Shown: positions 1 to 7,671 of the stretch, piece by piece
Layout: the number at the start of each line of letters is the position of its first letter
Position numbering within the stretch: position 1 is the first letter of the stretch
DNA from: JBLNDG01 sp050261415
GTDB taxonomy: Bacteria > Bacillota > Clostridia > Lutisporales > Lutisporaceae
DNA length: 29,032 nt
Assembly (NCBI GenBank): GCA_050261415.1
Contig: JBLNDG010000258.1
Location: 1-29,032 of the forward strand
Reading direction: 5' to 3'
Notes under the pieces: generated by a model
Told to the model about the DNA's origin: nothing
The model's database searches: none
What the model saw: only the letters and a program-made list of their open reading frames with translations
Made by a program: the position numbers and the translations under genes

Positions 1-9
1 GTTACCACA

Positions 10-267
10 TCACCAACTCAGTGTCAATACTGTTTTTGCTGGTTTTTTGAGGTAACTTTCTGTCTTCCGTTTTTTGTCTGCTTTTCTGCTCTGTTTCCGA
101 GGCAGGAACTTTAGTTTATCAAGTTTACTGGAAAAAGTCAACTGGTAAATCTTGTTCATATTTTTTTCAGTAAACACTCCTCTATTTGTCCAGTCAGTGA
201 AGCCCTCTTCTCTGCTGACAGACAGCCAGTGCTGTCTGGAAGGGATATTATTACTGAAAAAATGCAA
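10..267 (-). CDS. Unrecognised small ORF, possibly a gene remnant
   Basis: An open frame of 85 codons that I do not recognise. Its second half is rich in Lys and Arg and it has no visible membrane segment or known motif. There is no Shine-Dalgarno sequence before the first ATG. A second in-frame ATG near position 156 has a GGAG about 15 bases upstream, which is too far to be convincing. A perfect 8-base inverted repeat (219-226 with 231-238, loop of four) lies inside the frame, which is unusual for coding DNA. It may be a decayed gene, the end of a mobile element that begins outside the window, or chance. Confidence 0.15.
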   Translation of the reverse strand: MHFFSNNIPSRQHWLSVSREEGFTDWTNRGVFTEKNMNKIYQLTFSSKLDKLKFLPRKQSRKADKKRKTESYLKKPAKTVLTLSW

Positions 268-299
268 ACGGAAATTTTGTCTTTACAGAGCTTGTAAGA

Positions 300-340
300 A
301 AAGAGAAAGGCTTATACAATCTTTAATTATATAAACCTTT
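300..340 (-). terminator. Probable terminator of the HD-GYP gene
   Basis: The stem AAAGG-c-TTATA (306-316) pairs with TATAA-a-CCTTT (330-340) with one mismatch. Read on the minus strand it is followed by the T-rich run CTCTTTTC. It begins about 35 bases past the HD-GYP stop codon, where a terminator is expected. Confidence 0.5.
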
Positions 341-375
341 GTTATTATAACCATTAATATTAAAAATACTACATT

Positions 376-1443
376 TTATATATTTCTCATAATCGATACA
401 TTTGCATTTTCTCTTAAAGATAAGTCTACCATCTGGGGCTTCTTTACCTGTTTGCCATTCTTATCGAAGTACACTATTACCTTGGGCTTAAAAGTAAAAC
501 CCTGTACTTCGTCTTCTATGACAATCCCCGATTCTCCTGTACTTAACTCAACCCATTGTCCGTATTTATAGATTACTATTGTATTTATCAGAGCTTTAAC
601 AATTTCATGATTAAAATAGAAGTTTCCTGATCCCAGCAGGAATTCAACACTATCGGACCGTTTATGCTTTGACCTGTAAGGTCTGTCATTGGTTAACGCA
701 TCATAGACATCACATACGGCAATTACTTTAGCCATCGTATGTATCTGCTCATTGCTAAGCCCGTTTGGATAACCGGTTCCATCATAACGTTCATGATGCT
801 CAAGTATTATATTATATATCTCTGCACTGAAATCTCCTGTGTTCCGAACAATTTCAAAACCGAATCTCGGATGTTTTTGCACTGTTTTCTTTTCACTCTC
901 TGTCAACGGACCTTTTTTATTCAATATTTCTTTTGGAATCTCTGCCATACCTACGTCATGAAGCAGTGCAGATGTACCTAATATGACCAACCTATGTAAC
1001 GGAAAATACAATTCCTTTCCTACAGCAACAGAATACGCTCCTACACTTATGCTGTGCCTGAAAATATTATCGCCCAATACCCTCAATGGAATCATGAGAT
1101 TTATTATTTTATCATTCTTCAATAAATCAATAATAATATTTTTGACTTCATATGTATTCTTTTCTTTTTTTATAAACTTCATAACCTGGCTGTCGATTAT
1201 TTCAGATGCTTCTTTTATTAAAAGATCCTTTATGTCCACTGAGTCGGCTGCCGAACCGTCTGACACATTTCTGAATATATAGACCGAATCTATATAGTTC
1301 TTTTTCAATCCTAAAATTGTACTGTCTCCTATTATGGTATTCTTGATAGCCAATATTTTTCCGCTGGAACTGTAAACATCCGCTGCCAGTATATCTCCCG
1401 CAAGCAATTCCGCAACGTTTACCTCAAGCATTTTTTCCGCCAT
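376..1443 (-). CDS. HD-GYP domain protein, predicted cyclic-di-GMP phosphodiesterase
   Basis: A 355-residue cytoplasmic protein. Residues 1-60 form a small beta-rich N-terminal region of the kind often found before HD-GYP domains. The HD-GYP domain spans about 125-290: the HD pair is H162-D163, followed by H191, the H216-H217 pair in HHERYDGTGYP, and D245 in DVYDALTNDRPYR. These are the metal and GYP residues of active c-di-GMP phosphodiesterases, so the protein should degrade c-di-GMP. The C-terminal 60 residues look like the small beta-barrel extension seen in clostridial members. There is no receiver or sensor domain, so the input signal is unknown. The ATG is preceded by GGAGGG at good spacing. 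The gene is monocistronic, downstream of gyrA, with its own terminator. The exact substrate is inferred from the family. Confidence 0.9.
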   Translation of the reverse strand: MAEKMLEVNVAELLAGDILAADVYSSSGKILAIKNTIIGDSTILGLKKNYIDSVYIFRNVSDGSAADSVDIKDLLIKEASEIIDSQVMKFIKKEKNTYEVKNIIIDLLKNDKIINLMIPLRVLGDNIFRHSISVGAYSVAVGKELYFPLHRLVILGTSALLHDVGMAEIPKEILNKKGPLTESEKKTVQKHPRFGFEIVRNTGDFSAEIYNIILEHHERYDGTGYPNGLSNEQIHTMAKVIAVCDVYDALTNDRPYRSKHKRSDSVEFLLGSGNFYFNHEIVKALINTIVIYKYGQWVELSTGESGIVIEDEVQGFTFKPKVIVYFDKNGKQVKKPQMVDLSLRENANVSIMRNI

Positions 1444-1528
1444 AGAAACCCTCCTATATAAAGGTTATTACTATAATAGAAAACTTACATATTTTTATTA
1501 TACAAGAAATTATAGGAATATCAAACAT

Positions 1529-1560
1529 GAAAAAAGAAGAGCAGTTTTACTGCTCTTCTA
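1529..1560 (-). terminator. gyrA intrinsic terminator overlapping its stop codon
   Basis: A perfect 10-base stem, AGAAGAGCAG (1535-1544) with CTGCTCTTCT (1550-1559), and a five-base loop that contains the gyrA TAA codon. On the minus strand it runs straight into six T. The last codons of gyrA therefore form one arm of the terminator. Confidence 0.9.
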
Positions 1561-3985
1561 CCTCTTCTCCACTTATTTTTGCAATGGATACAACGCTTTC
1601 AGTTTCCGGTATCCTCATAAGTCTGACACCCTGTGTGCTCCTTCCCATCTCTGAGATTTCGTTAACGTTCAACCTTATTATTATGCCTGAAAGATTGATC
1701 AGCATTATTTCATTGTTATCCTTTACAACCTTCATGCCTACCAAGGCACCAGTCTTATTGGTTATCTTGGAGGTTATTATTCCTTTTCCGCCCCTTGTCT
1801 GAACTCTATATTCGTCCAAAGGAGTTCGTTTGCCGTATCCCTTTTCATTGATTACAAGGAGATCTGCTCCTTCCTCAACTATATCCATACCTATTACAAC
1901 ATCATCATCATTCAAGGTTATCCCTTTTACTCCCTGTGCAGTACGTCCCATGCTCCTTACATCACTTTCAGGGAATCTTATGGACATGCCGTATTTAGTC
2001 GCTGCAATAAGTTCGGTTGTTCCGCGGGTAAGCTTTACACCAATAAGCTCGTCATCACCCAGCAATGTAATTGCAGCAATTCCGGTATTCCTGGAAGTAT
2101 CATATTCCTTTAATTCTGTCTTTTTGACAACTCCGCCTTTTGTCATAAATATCAGATACTTTCCGTCGTCAAAGTCCTTTATATTTATTACTGCACTTAC
2201 TTTCTCATCCGGATCAAGCTGCAGCAGGTTTACCAAGGCTGTTCCTTTTGCCTGCCTGCCTCCTTCCGGAATTTCATAAGTCTTCAGCTTATACATTTTT
2301 CCTTTATTTGTGAAAAACAAAATGTAGTTATGTGTAGAGGTAATGAACAGATGTTCAACAAAATCCTCTTCTCTTGTCTGAAGACCTGTTATTCCCCTGC
2401 CACCCCGTTTTTGACTCTTATAAGTATCTGCAGGCAGCCTCTTTATATAACCGAAATGTGTTATTGTAACAGCTACTTCATACTCATCAATGAAGTCCTC
2501 TTCATTGAACTCTTCTACTGAGGCCGAAATTTTTGTACGCCTTTTATCATCATATTTCTTCTTTATTTCAAGCAGTTCATCTTTCACAACCATAAGTATT
2601 TTTTGTTCGCTTGCCAATAAGGACCTATAGTATTCGATATCTTTGATTAATGCAAGGTACTCTTCCTCTATCTTGCTTCTTTCCAGTCCTGTCAGGCTTC
2701 TGAGTCTCATTTCGGCAATAGCTTCAGCCTGCAATTCCGAAAGGCCGAATCTTTTCATCATTCTCTGCTTTGCTTCAGCTACATTCTTCGAGCTTCTTAT
2801 TATGTTAACAATTTCATCTATGTTATCAATGGCTATTCTCAAGCCTTCCAATATATGCGCTCTTGCTTCAGCCTTTTTAAGATCATATTGAGTCCTTCTG
2901 GTAATAACCTCTTTCTGATGATCTATATAATGCTTGATTATACTCTTTAAATTAAGGACTTTAGGCTGACCGTCAACCAGTGCAATCATGATTATGCTGA
3001 AAGTATCCTGCATTTGAGTGTGCTTATAAAGTTGATTCAACACTACGTTTGCATTTGCATCCCTTTTGAGTTCTATTACAACTCTCATACCGCTTCTGTC
3101 GGATTCATCCCTAAGGTCGGATATGCCTTCGATTTTCTTGTCCTTTACCAGCTCGGCAATCTTTTCTATCATAGCAGCCTTATTAACCTGGTATGGTATT
3201 TCACTTACTATAATTCTTTGGCGATTGCCGCTCATTTCCTCTATTTCTGCCTTAGCTCTTACTACTACCTTTCCCCTCCCGGTACTGTACGCCCTTTTTA
3301 TTCCTTCTTTACCCAGTATTATTCCTCCGGTAGGAAAATCAGGTCCTTTAAGGTGCTTCATCATTTCGTCAAGTTCTATGTCAGGGTTCTCTATATTGCT
3401 TACTACGCAGTCAATAACTTCTCCAAGATTATGAGGAGGTATTGATGTTGCCATACCTACCGCTATACCATTGCTTCCGTTTACAAGCAGGTTAGGAAAA
3501 CGTGACGGCAAGACATCAGGTTCCTTGAGGCTTTCATCATAGTTCGGATTGAAGTCCACTGTTTCCTTTTCTATATCTCTGAGCAGTTCAACAGCTATCT
3601 TGGACATTCTGGCTTCTGTGTAACGCATAGCAGCTGCACTGTCCCCGTCTATAGATCCGAAATTTCCATGGCCGTCTATTAGCATATATCTTTGTGAAAA
3701 GTCCTGGGCCATCCTGACCATTGTGTCATATACGGATGCATCTCCATGTGGATGATATTTACCTAAAACTTCACCAACAGTAGTTGCCGACTTTCTATGT
3801 GGCTTATCCGGTGTAAATCCCATATCGTTCATTGCATATAGTATTCTTCTGTGCACCGGCTTCAATCCATCCCTTACGTCAGGTAATGCACGTTGAACTA
3901 TTACACTCATTGCATAATCTATGAACGATTTTTTCATTTCATCTTCAATATTTACTGGCAGAATTTTTTGGTTATCATATTCCAA
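1547..3985 (-). CDS. gyrA: DNA gyrase subunit A
   Basis: The breakage-reunion subunit of DNA gyrase, which works with GyrB to introduce negative supercoils. The protein is about 812 residues and matches the family end to end. RALPDVRDGLKPVHRRIL starts the winged-helix region, the catalytic tyrosine lies in AAMRYTEARMS (Tyr122), and the C-terminal beta-pinwheel carries the GyrA box QKRGGRG, so this is gyrase rather than topoisomerase IV. The open frame extends to 4027. The Shine-Dalgarno GGAGG (3994-3998) is only 2 bases from the ATG at 3991 but 8 bases from the TTG at 3985, so I choose TTG; the ATG remains possible. The quinolone pocket reads GDASVYD, with Ala at the position of E. coli Ser83. 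The gene is separated from gyrB by two unrelated genes and ends in its own terminator. Confidence 0.97.
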   Translation of the reverse strand: MEYDNQKILPVNIEDEMKKSFIDYAMSVIVQRALPDVRDGLKPVHRRILYAMNDMGFTPDKPHRKSATTVGEVLGKYHPHGDASVYDTMVRMAQDFSQRYMLIDGHGNFGSIDGDSAAAMRYTEARMSKIAVELLRDIEKETVDFNPNYDESLKEPDVLPSRFPNLLVNGSNGIAVGMATSIPPHNLGEVIDCVVSNIENPDIELDEMMKHLKGPDFPTGGIILGKEGIKRAYSTGRGKVVVRAKAEIEEMSGNRQRIIVSEIPYQVNKAAMIEKIAELVKDKKIEGISDLRDESDRSGMRVVIELKRDANANVVLNQLYKHTQMQDTFSIIMIALVDGQPKVLNLKSIIKHYIDHQKEVITRRTQYDLKKAEARAHILEGLRIAIDNIDEIVNIIRSSKNVAEAKQRMMKRFGLSELQAEAIAEMRLRSLTGLERSKIEEEYLALIKDIEYYRSLLASEQKILMVVKDELLEIKKKYDDKRRTKISASVEEFNEEDFIDEYEVAVTITHFGYIKRLPADTYKSQKRGGRGITGLQTREEDFVEHLFITSTHNYILFFTNKGKMYKLKTYEIPEGGRQAKGTALVNLLQLDPDEKVSAVINIKDFDDGKYLIFMTKGGVVKKTELKEYDTSRNTGIAAITLLGDDELIGVKLTRGTTELIAATKYGMSIRFPESDVRSMGRTAQGVKGITLNDDDVVIGMDIVEEGADLLVINEKGYGKRTPLDEYRVQTRGGKGIITSKITNKTGALVGMKVVKDNNEIMLINLSGIIIRLNVNEISEMGRSTQGVRLMRIPETESVVSIAKISGEEVEEQ

Positions 3986-4130
3986 ACCCATTACCTCCAA
4001 ATGTTTATATAAGTAGCATATAATCAAATTGCATACATAATTAATTATAAAACTATTAATAATTTTTGTCCAATTTATTATTATATTTTCAAGTTTTATA
4101 AAAAATTACTAATGGTACTCATATTTTTTC

Positions 4131-4184
4131 GAAAAAAAACTGTGAGTTTCAATAAACTAATATTTACTGAAGCTCACAGTTTTT
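4131..4184 (-). terminator. Terminator of the ABC ATPase gene
   Basis: A long hairpin: ACTGTGAG (4139-4146) pairs with CTCACAGT (4173-4180), TTCA (4148-4151) with TGAA (4168-4171) and TAAA (4153-4156) with TTTA (4163-4166), separated by single mismatches. On the minus strand it ends in eight T. It stands between the ABC gene stop (4195) and gyrA, so gyrA must have its own promoter in about 4000-4130. Confidence 0.9.
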
Positions 4185-4194
4185 ATTGGCACGG

Positions 4195-4905
4195 TTATAA
4201 GCTTATTATCTGATCGCACATGCTTTCGATATTCACTATTTCATCTGAGGACATTATAATTGTCTTTCCGGCGAGAACAGAACCTCTCAGATACTTGTCG
4301 AAAACTTCTAAATATGGTTCTTCTATATAGGAAAACGGCTGATCAAAGCATAAAACAGGCTTATGGCTTAAGAAGCCCCTTATTATGAACATCTTGCTGC
4401 GGATAGCACTCGGAAGTTTTATTACTTCCTTATACCTGTATTCTCCTATTTCAAAGTCATTTACCAGTTTTTCAGCCTTATCAACTACATCACTTCTATT
4501 CTTATTGTTTCTGCAGGCATATTGTATTATGTTCTCGAACAGAGTGCAATTATATTCCTGACTGCTTGGCTGTTCCTTGGATATATAAGAGACCATTTCC
4601 CTGAGCTGAAGGCTGCTCATTTTTGTCTCTCTATAAAGAATCTTACCCGATGTAGGCTTTATAATTCCTGACAAAATTTTCAACAGTGTTGATTTACCAC
4701 ACTTTTTTCCACCTACAAGGCCTATAATACTGCCTTTATATATATCAAAGGATATATTCTTAATTCCAAGGTCTTCTTTTCTTTTAAGGAAATTAATTAT
4801 ATTTACTATATTACCCTCTTCATCCTCACATTTATAGTATTTGGTTAACTCCCTGACCTGAAAAACAAGCTCATCATTTATATTCTTTTTTGTACTTGTT
4901 TGCAT
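4195..4905 (-). CDS. Degenerate ABC-type ATP-binding protein
   Basis: A 236-residue protein built like a single ABC nucleotide-binding domain. It keeps the beta-strand start and a good Walker A (G65 to S72, GGKKCGKS). Everything needed for hydrolysis is altered: the LSGGQ signature is replaced by LPSAI (164-168), the Walker B ends FDQP, with Gln189 where the catalytic Glu should be, and the H-loop His is replaced by Asp221 (MSSDE). The region around 30-50 resembles the insert before the ABC core in polysaccharide or ABC-2 exporters. There is no permease, binding protein or second ATPase beside it, and terminators flank it, so it appears to be transcribed alone. I infer an ATP-binding protein that does not hydrolyse ATP, perhaps regulatory; its function is unknown. 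The ATG start follows AGAGAG. Confidence 0.8.
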   Translation of the reverse strand: MQTSTKKNINDELVFQVRELTKYYKCEDEEGNIVNIINFLKRKEDLGIKNISFDIYKGSIIGLVGGKKCGKSTLLKILSGIIKPTSGKILYRETKMSSLQLREMVSYISKEQPSSQEYNCTLFENIIQYACRNNKNRSDVVDKAEKLVNDFEIGEYRYKEVIKLPSAIRSKMFIIRGFLSHKPVLCFDQPFSYIEEPYLEVFDKYLRGSVLAGKTIIMSSDEIVNIESMCDQIISL

Positions 4906-5252
4906 ATTTACCTACTCTCTTTAACATAATAAATGGTTAAGCAGATTTTATTATAATTCTTTTAACAATATAAATAAAATTTGAATTTCCGCTCGCAAGC
5001 ACCTTTTTTCTTACTTTTTCACTAATTTAGCTCTAAAAAAATATTATAAATCAGTTTTGCTTTATTTAGTTCCCTGTCTCTTGATTTGACGTAATTACGT
5101 GCGTATTGTTTTATCTTATGCCGGTTTTTCTTTTCTAAAGTATATATATGTTATGTTAAGCTTAGTATTACACTGCATTCTGATAAAATTCAAAAAAAAC
5201 ACCCCATAAACAGTAGAATTTATGAGGTGCTAATATTAATGCATTATTTCAT
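4906..5252. other. Spacer between the ABC gene and the chemotaxis receptor gene
   Basis: An AT-rich spacer. Its right end holds the receptor gene terminator (5192-5230). The rest must carry the minus-strand promoter of the ABC gene. A TATAAT lies about 50 bases before that start, but I see no convincing -35 box. A perfect 12-base palindrome, ACGTAATTACGT, is at 5089-5100. No coding frame of substance is present. Confidence 0.6.
5190..5230 (-). terminator. Terminator of the chemotaxis receptor gene
   Basis: CACC-c-CATAAA (5200-5210) pairs with TTTATG-a-GGTG (5219-5229) around an eight-base loop, with one mismatch. Read on the minus strand it is followed by eight T. It lies about 20 bases past the stop codon. 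Confidence 0.9.
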
Positions 5253-7331
5253 TTATGCTTTAAATACGTTTATCTTGTCCTGCAGCTTCTTGGCAATGGA
5301 ATTTAGTTCCTCTGAAAGGGAAGCAACCTGTTCAATGGCTGCGTTTTGTTCTTCTGTTGACGCAGATACTTCTTCGGTTGCTGCAGCTGTCTCTTCTGAT
5401 ATTTTAGAAATCTTATCCATAACGGTCAGCATTCTGTTTTTGGTATCCATTATATTTTCAATATTATGTGCTATATTATCTATCTTTTCAGTAATATCCT
5501 CTATGGCTACAGCAATGTTGTTATAGGTTTTTTCCGTATTTGATACTGCTGAATTTTGTTCGGTAACAACCTTCCCGGCATAAACCATGGACTCCTGTGT
5601 CAGTGTGATATCCGATTGAACCGTTGAGATAATCTCTTTAATATTATTACTTGATTCTGCTGTACTTTCTGCAAGCTTTCTAACCTCATCCGCAACAACG
5701 GCAAAGCCCTTTCCGGCTTCTCCGGCGCGGGCCGCCTCAATCGCAGCATTAAGTGCAAGCAAGTTTATTTGGCTTGAAATATTTGTTATAGTCCCTATTA
5801 TATTTCCTATTTCATTGGCCTTATCACTCAAGTTGTTTATAATACTTTCAACTTTATTTGTAACCCTGCTGTTTTCATCAGATTTATCCTTCAGAATCTT
5901 AATGGCTTCGAGACCTTCATTGTTTGCAGATAAAACATTTGAAGAAGATTTTTTGCCTTGTTCAATGTAATGAACCATGGAATCAAGCTCGCTTGAAAGC
6001 TGCGAAGTAATTTCAACACCTTGCTGAATATTCTGAACCTGGTTGTTTGCACCTTCTGCTACGCCGGAAATGGCTCTGGCCACTTCCTCTATTGAAAGAG
6101 CTGTTTCTTCAGCTGTTGAAGCAAGCGAAGTTGATGTATTATATGTCAAGGCAGCTGCTTCTTTAATTTCCACTACAAGGCTTCTTACACTGTTAACCAT
6201 TGCATTGAAACCGCTGCTTAGCTTGCCAAGCTCATTCTTTGACTGATAATTGCTTGATAGTGACAAATCTCCGTGGGAAGCTTTTTCTATCAGTTCTTTT
6301 ACATGAATTATCGGTTTTGTGATGCTGTTGGATATTAAATATGTGAGCAATACTATGATAAATACCAGTACAATAGCTATAATAATGTTCCTGTTCATTA
6401 TATTGGATACAAAACTTAAAGCATCACTTTTTTTCTGAACCGTAATGACCGCCCAATTACTTGATTTGCCAGGCAGTTGTATGCTGTTGTAGGCGCTTAT
6501 TACCGGATCTCCGTTGTTATCCCTGTATTCTGCTATTCCGGATTTTCCGGACAGTGCCGCTTCTGTTATTTCCTTCAGCTTATCCGGTACTTTTATATCT
6601 TCAAGCTCGGTTTTTTGATTTCCATTTTCATCCTTAACTATATTGCCGCTGCTGTCTTTAACAAGTACGGTCCTTTTCAGGGTTTTATAGTTGTACAGCT
6701 CTGTAACCTGCTTGCTGTCAGGGTGTGCAATAACAACACCTTCTCCGTCTATTATGTATGCATAGAAACCTTTGTCGGTGCTGAATTTCTCAACGATTTT
6801 CTGCAAAGCATCAAGCTTAAGGTCAGAGCCCATAATACCTAACATATTGGAGGCATTATCATATATAGGTATAAATATTGACGTAACTGCTGCATTACCC
6901 GTGAGAGAATAATATGACTTGCTTACAAAGGGCTGTTTGTCACCCATAATTTGTTTAAACCACCACCTGTTGGACCTATCCCCCAGCTCTCCTTTTGACC
7001 TGGCAGTTTGCATACCATCTATACCCTGAATATATAAGAGGTCAAAATAGGTATTCTTAGCGTTACTATTTACTAATACCGGTGCCTGCTTGTCCCCCTG
7101 GAAACTGACTACATCGCTATTGTTGGCAATTTCTTCTGTTATACTGTACGCTTTTTCTACAAACAGCTTGACATAATCCGCAATAGAGCTTGCTAATGCC
7201 TTGCTGTTTTCTTCCATGTTTTTCTGGTAATCACTTGTAATAAAATAATTGTTTAAAAGGTTTGATACCAAAAACGGAGCAATTACAAGTATTAATGTCA
7301 CGATTATCAATTTATGCTTGATTGATTTCAT
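5253..7331 (-). CDS. Methyl-accepting chemotaxis protein with dCache sensor
   Basis: A 692-residue transmembrane chemoreceptor. Membrane segment 1 is at about 8-27, an extracytoplasmic double-Cache sensor spans about 35-300, and membrane segment 2 covers 315-334. A HAMP domain follows at about 335-390 and the cytoplasmic signalling coiled coil at about 400-690. The coiled-coil tip carries the family signature ARAGEAGKGFAVVADEVRKL, which contacts CheA and CheW. In the sensor, R122, W124, F125, Y140 and D170 fall at spacings like those of amino-acid-binding dCache domains, but two other positions of that motif are not kept, so the ligand is uncertain. The ATG is preceded by GGAGGGG. It is an orphan receptor, with no che genes nearby, placed between gyrB and the ABC gene and ended by its own terminator. 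Confidence 0.95.
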   Translation of the reverse strand: MKSIKHKLIIVTLILVIAPFLVSNLLNNYFITSDYQKNMEENSKALASSIADYVKLFVEKAYSITEEIANNSDVVSFQGDKQAPVLVNSNAKNTYFDLLYIQGIDGMQTARSKGELGDRSNRWWFKQIMGDKQPFVSKSYYSLTGNAAVTSIFIPIYDNASNMLGIMGSDLKLDALQKIVEKFSTDKGFYAYIIDGEGVVIAHPDSKQVTELYNYKTLKRTVLVKDSSGNIVKDENGNQKTELEDIKVPDKLKEITEAALSGKSGIAEYRDNNGDPVISAYNSIQLPGKSSNWAVITVQKKSDALSFVSNIMNRNIIIAIVLVFIIVLLTYLISNSITKPIIHVKELIEKASHGDLSLSSNYQSKNELGKLSSGFNAMVNSVRSLVVEIKEAAALTYNTSTSLASTAEETALSIEEVARAISGVAEGANNQVQNIQQGVEITSQLSSELDSMVHYIEQGKKSSSNVLSANNEGLEAIKILKDKSDENSRVTNKVESIINNLSDKANEIGNIIGTITNISSQINLLALNAAIEAARAGEAGKGFAVVADEVRKLAESTAESSNNIKEIISTVQSDITLTQESMVYAGKVVTEQNSAVSNTEKTYNNIAVAIEDITEKIDNIAHNIENIMDTKNRMLTVMDKISKISEETAAATEEVSASTEEQNAAIEQVASLSEELNSIAKKLQDKINVFKA

Positions 7332-7669
7332 TTATTCCCCTCCTTTTTATACTTCACTTAGTTTAACAGCGTACAGTAAACTATTGCGGAAGAAACAAGC
7401 AGAATTTAGGTATCAGCCTTAATTTTAAATATAATAAAGCCCAGCATAAACAACCCCAGGGGGGTTAATTATACTGGACTCAATTCACTAAACAGTTTGG
7501 ATTTTACTATTCCCGCAAATTAAACAGTATACCGGTTCAAATTCAGTTAAAATTTACATAAATACATTATTCTCTATATTTTTTAATTTTCCTTCATAAA
7601 TGTAAAAATTATTATTGTGAAATATATATTTATAGACATAAAAAAGACACTGAAATCAGTGTCTTTTTT
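7332..7669. other. Spacer between the receptor gene and gyrB
   Basis: An AT-rich spacer of 338 bases without a coding frame of interest. It contains the gyrB terminator at its right end and a compact hairpin at 7441-7477. It must also contain the minus-strand promoter of the chemotaxis receptor, which I could not identify with confidence. Confidence 0.6.
7441..7477. other. Compact GC-capped hairpin of unknown role
   Basis: CCAG-c-ATAA-ac-AACCCC pairs with GGGGTT-aa-TTAT-a-CTGG around the three-base loop AGG: 14 base pairs broken by a 1x1 and a 2x2 internal loop. It stands alone, about 110 bases before the receptor start and about 165 bases after the gyrB terminator, and no real T-tract follows on either strand. 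It could be a 5' leader structure of the receptor mRNA or a protein-binding site. Confidence 0.5.
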
Positions 7670-7671
7670 TT
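7638..7671 (-). terminator. gyrB terminator, usable in both directions
   Basis: GACACTGA (7646-7653) pairs with TCAGTGTC (7656-7663), flanked by six A on the left and seven or more T on the right. On the minus strand it follows the gyrB stop codon directly and ends in a run of T. Confidence 0.93.

Larger units (their letters stand above)
1..375. other. Left-edge stretch without a recognised gene
   Basis: It holds the doubtful ORF at 10-267, the 8-base inverted repeat at 219-238, and the probable terminator of the HD-GYP gene at 306-340. I see nothing else that I can support here. Confidence 0.5.

Noticed and set aside
3014..3445. Long plus-strand frame of 143 codons opposite gyrA, and similar long antisense frames opposite gyrA, gyrB, recF and mnmE
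   Set aside because: They mirror strongly conserved genes, lack ribosome sites and show no protein-like composition.
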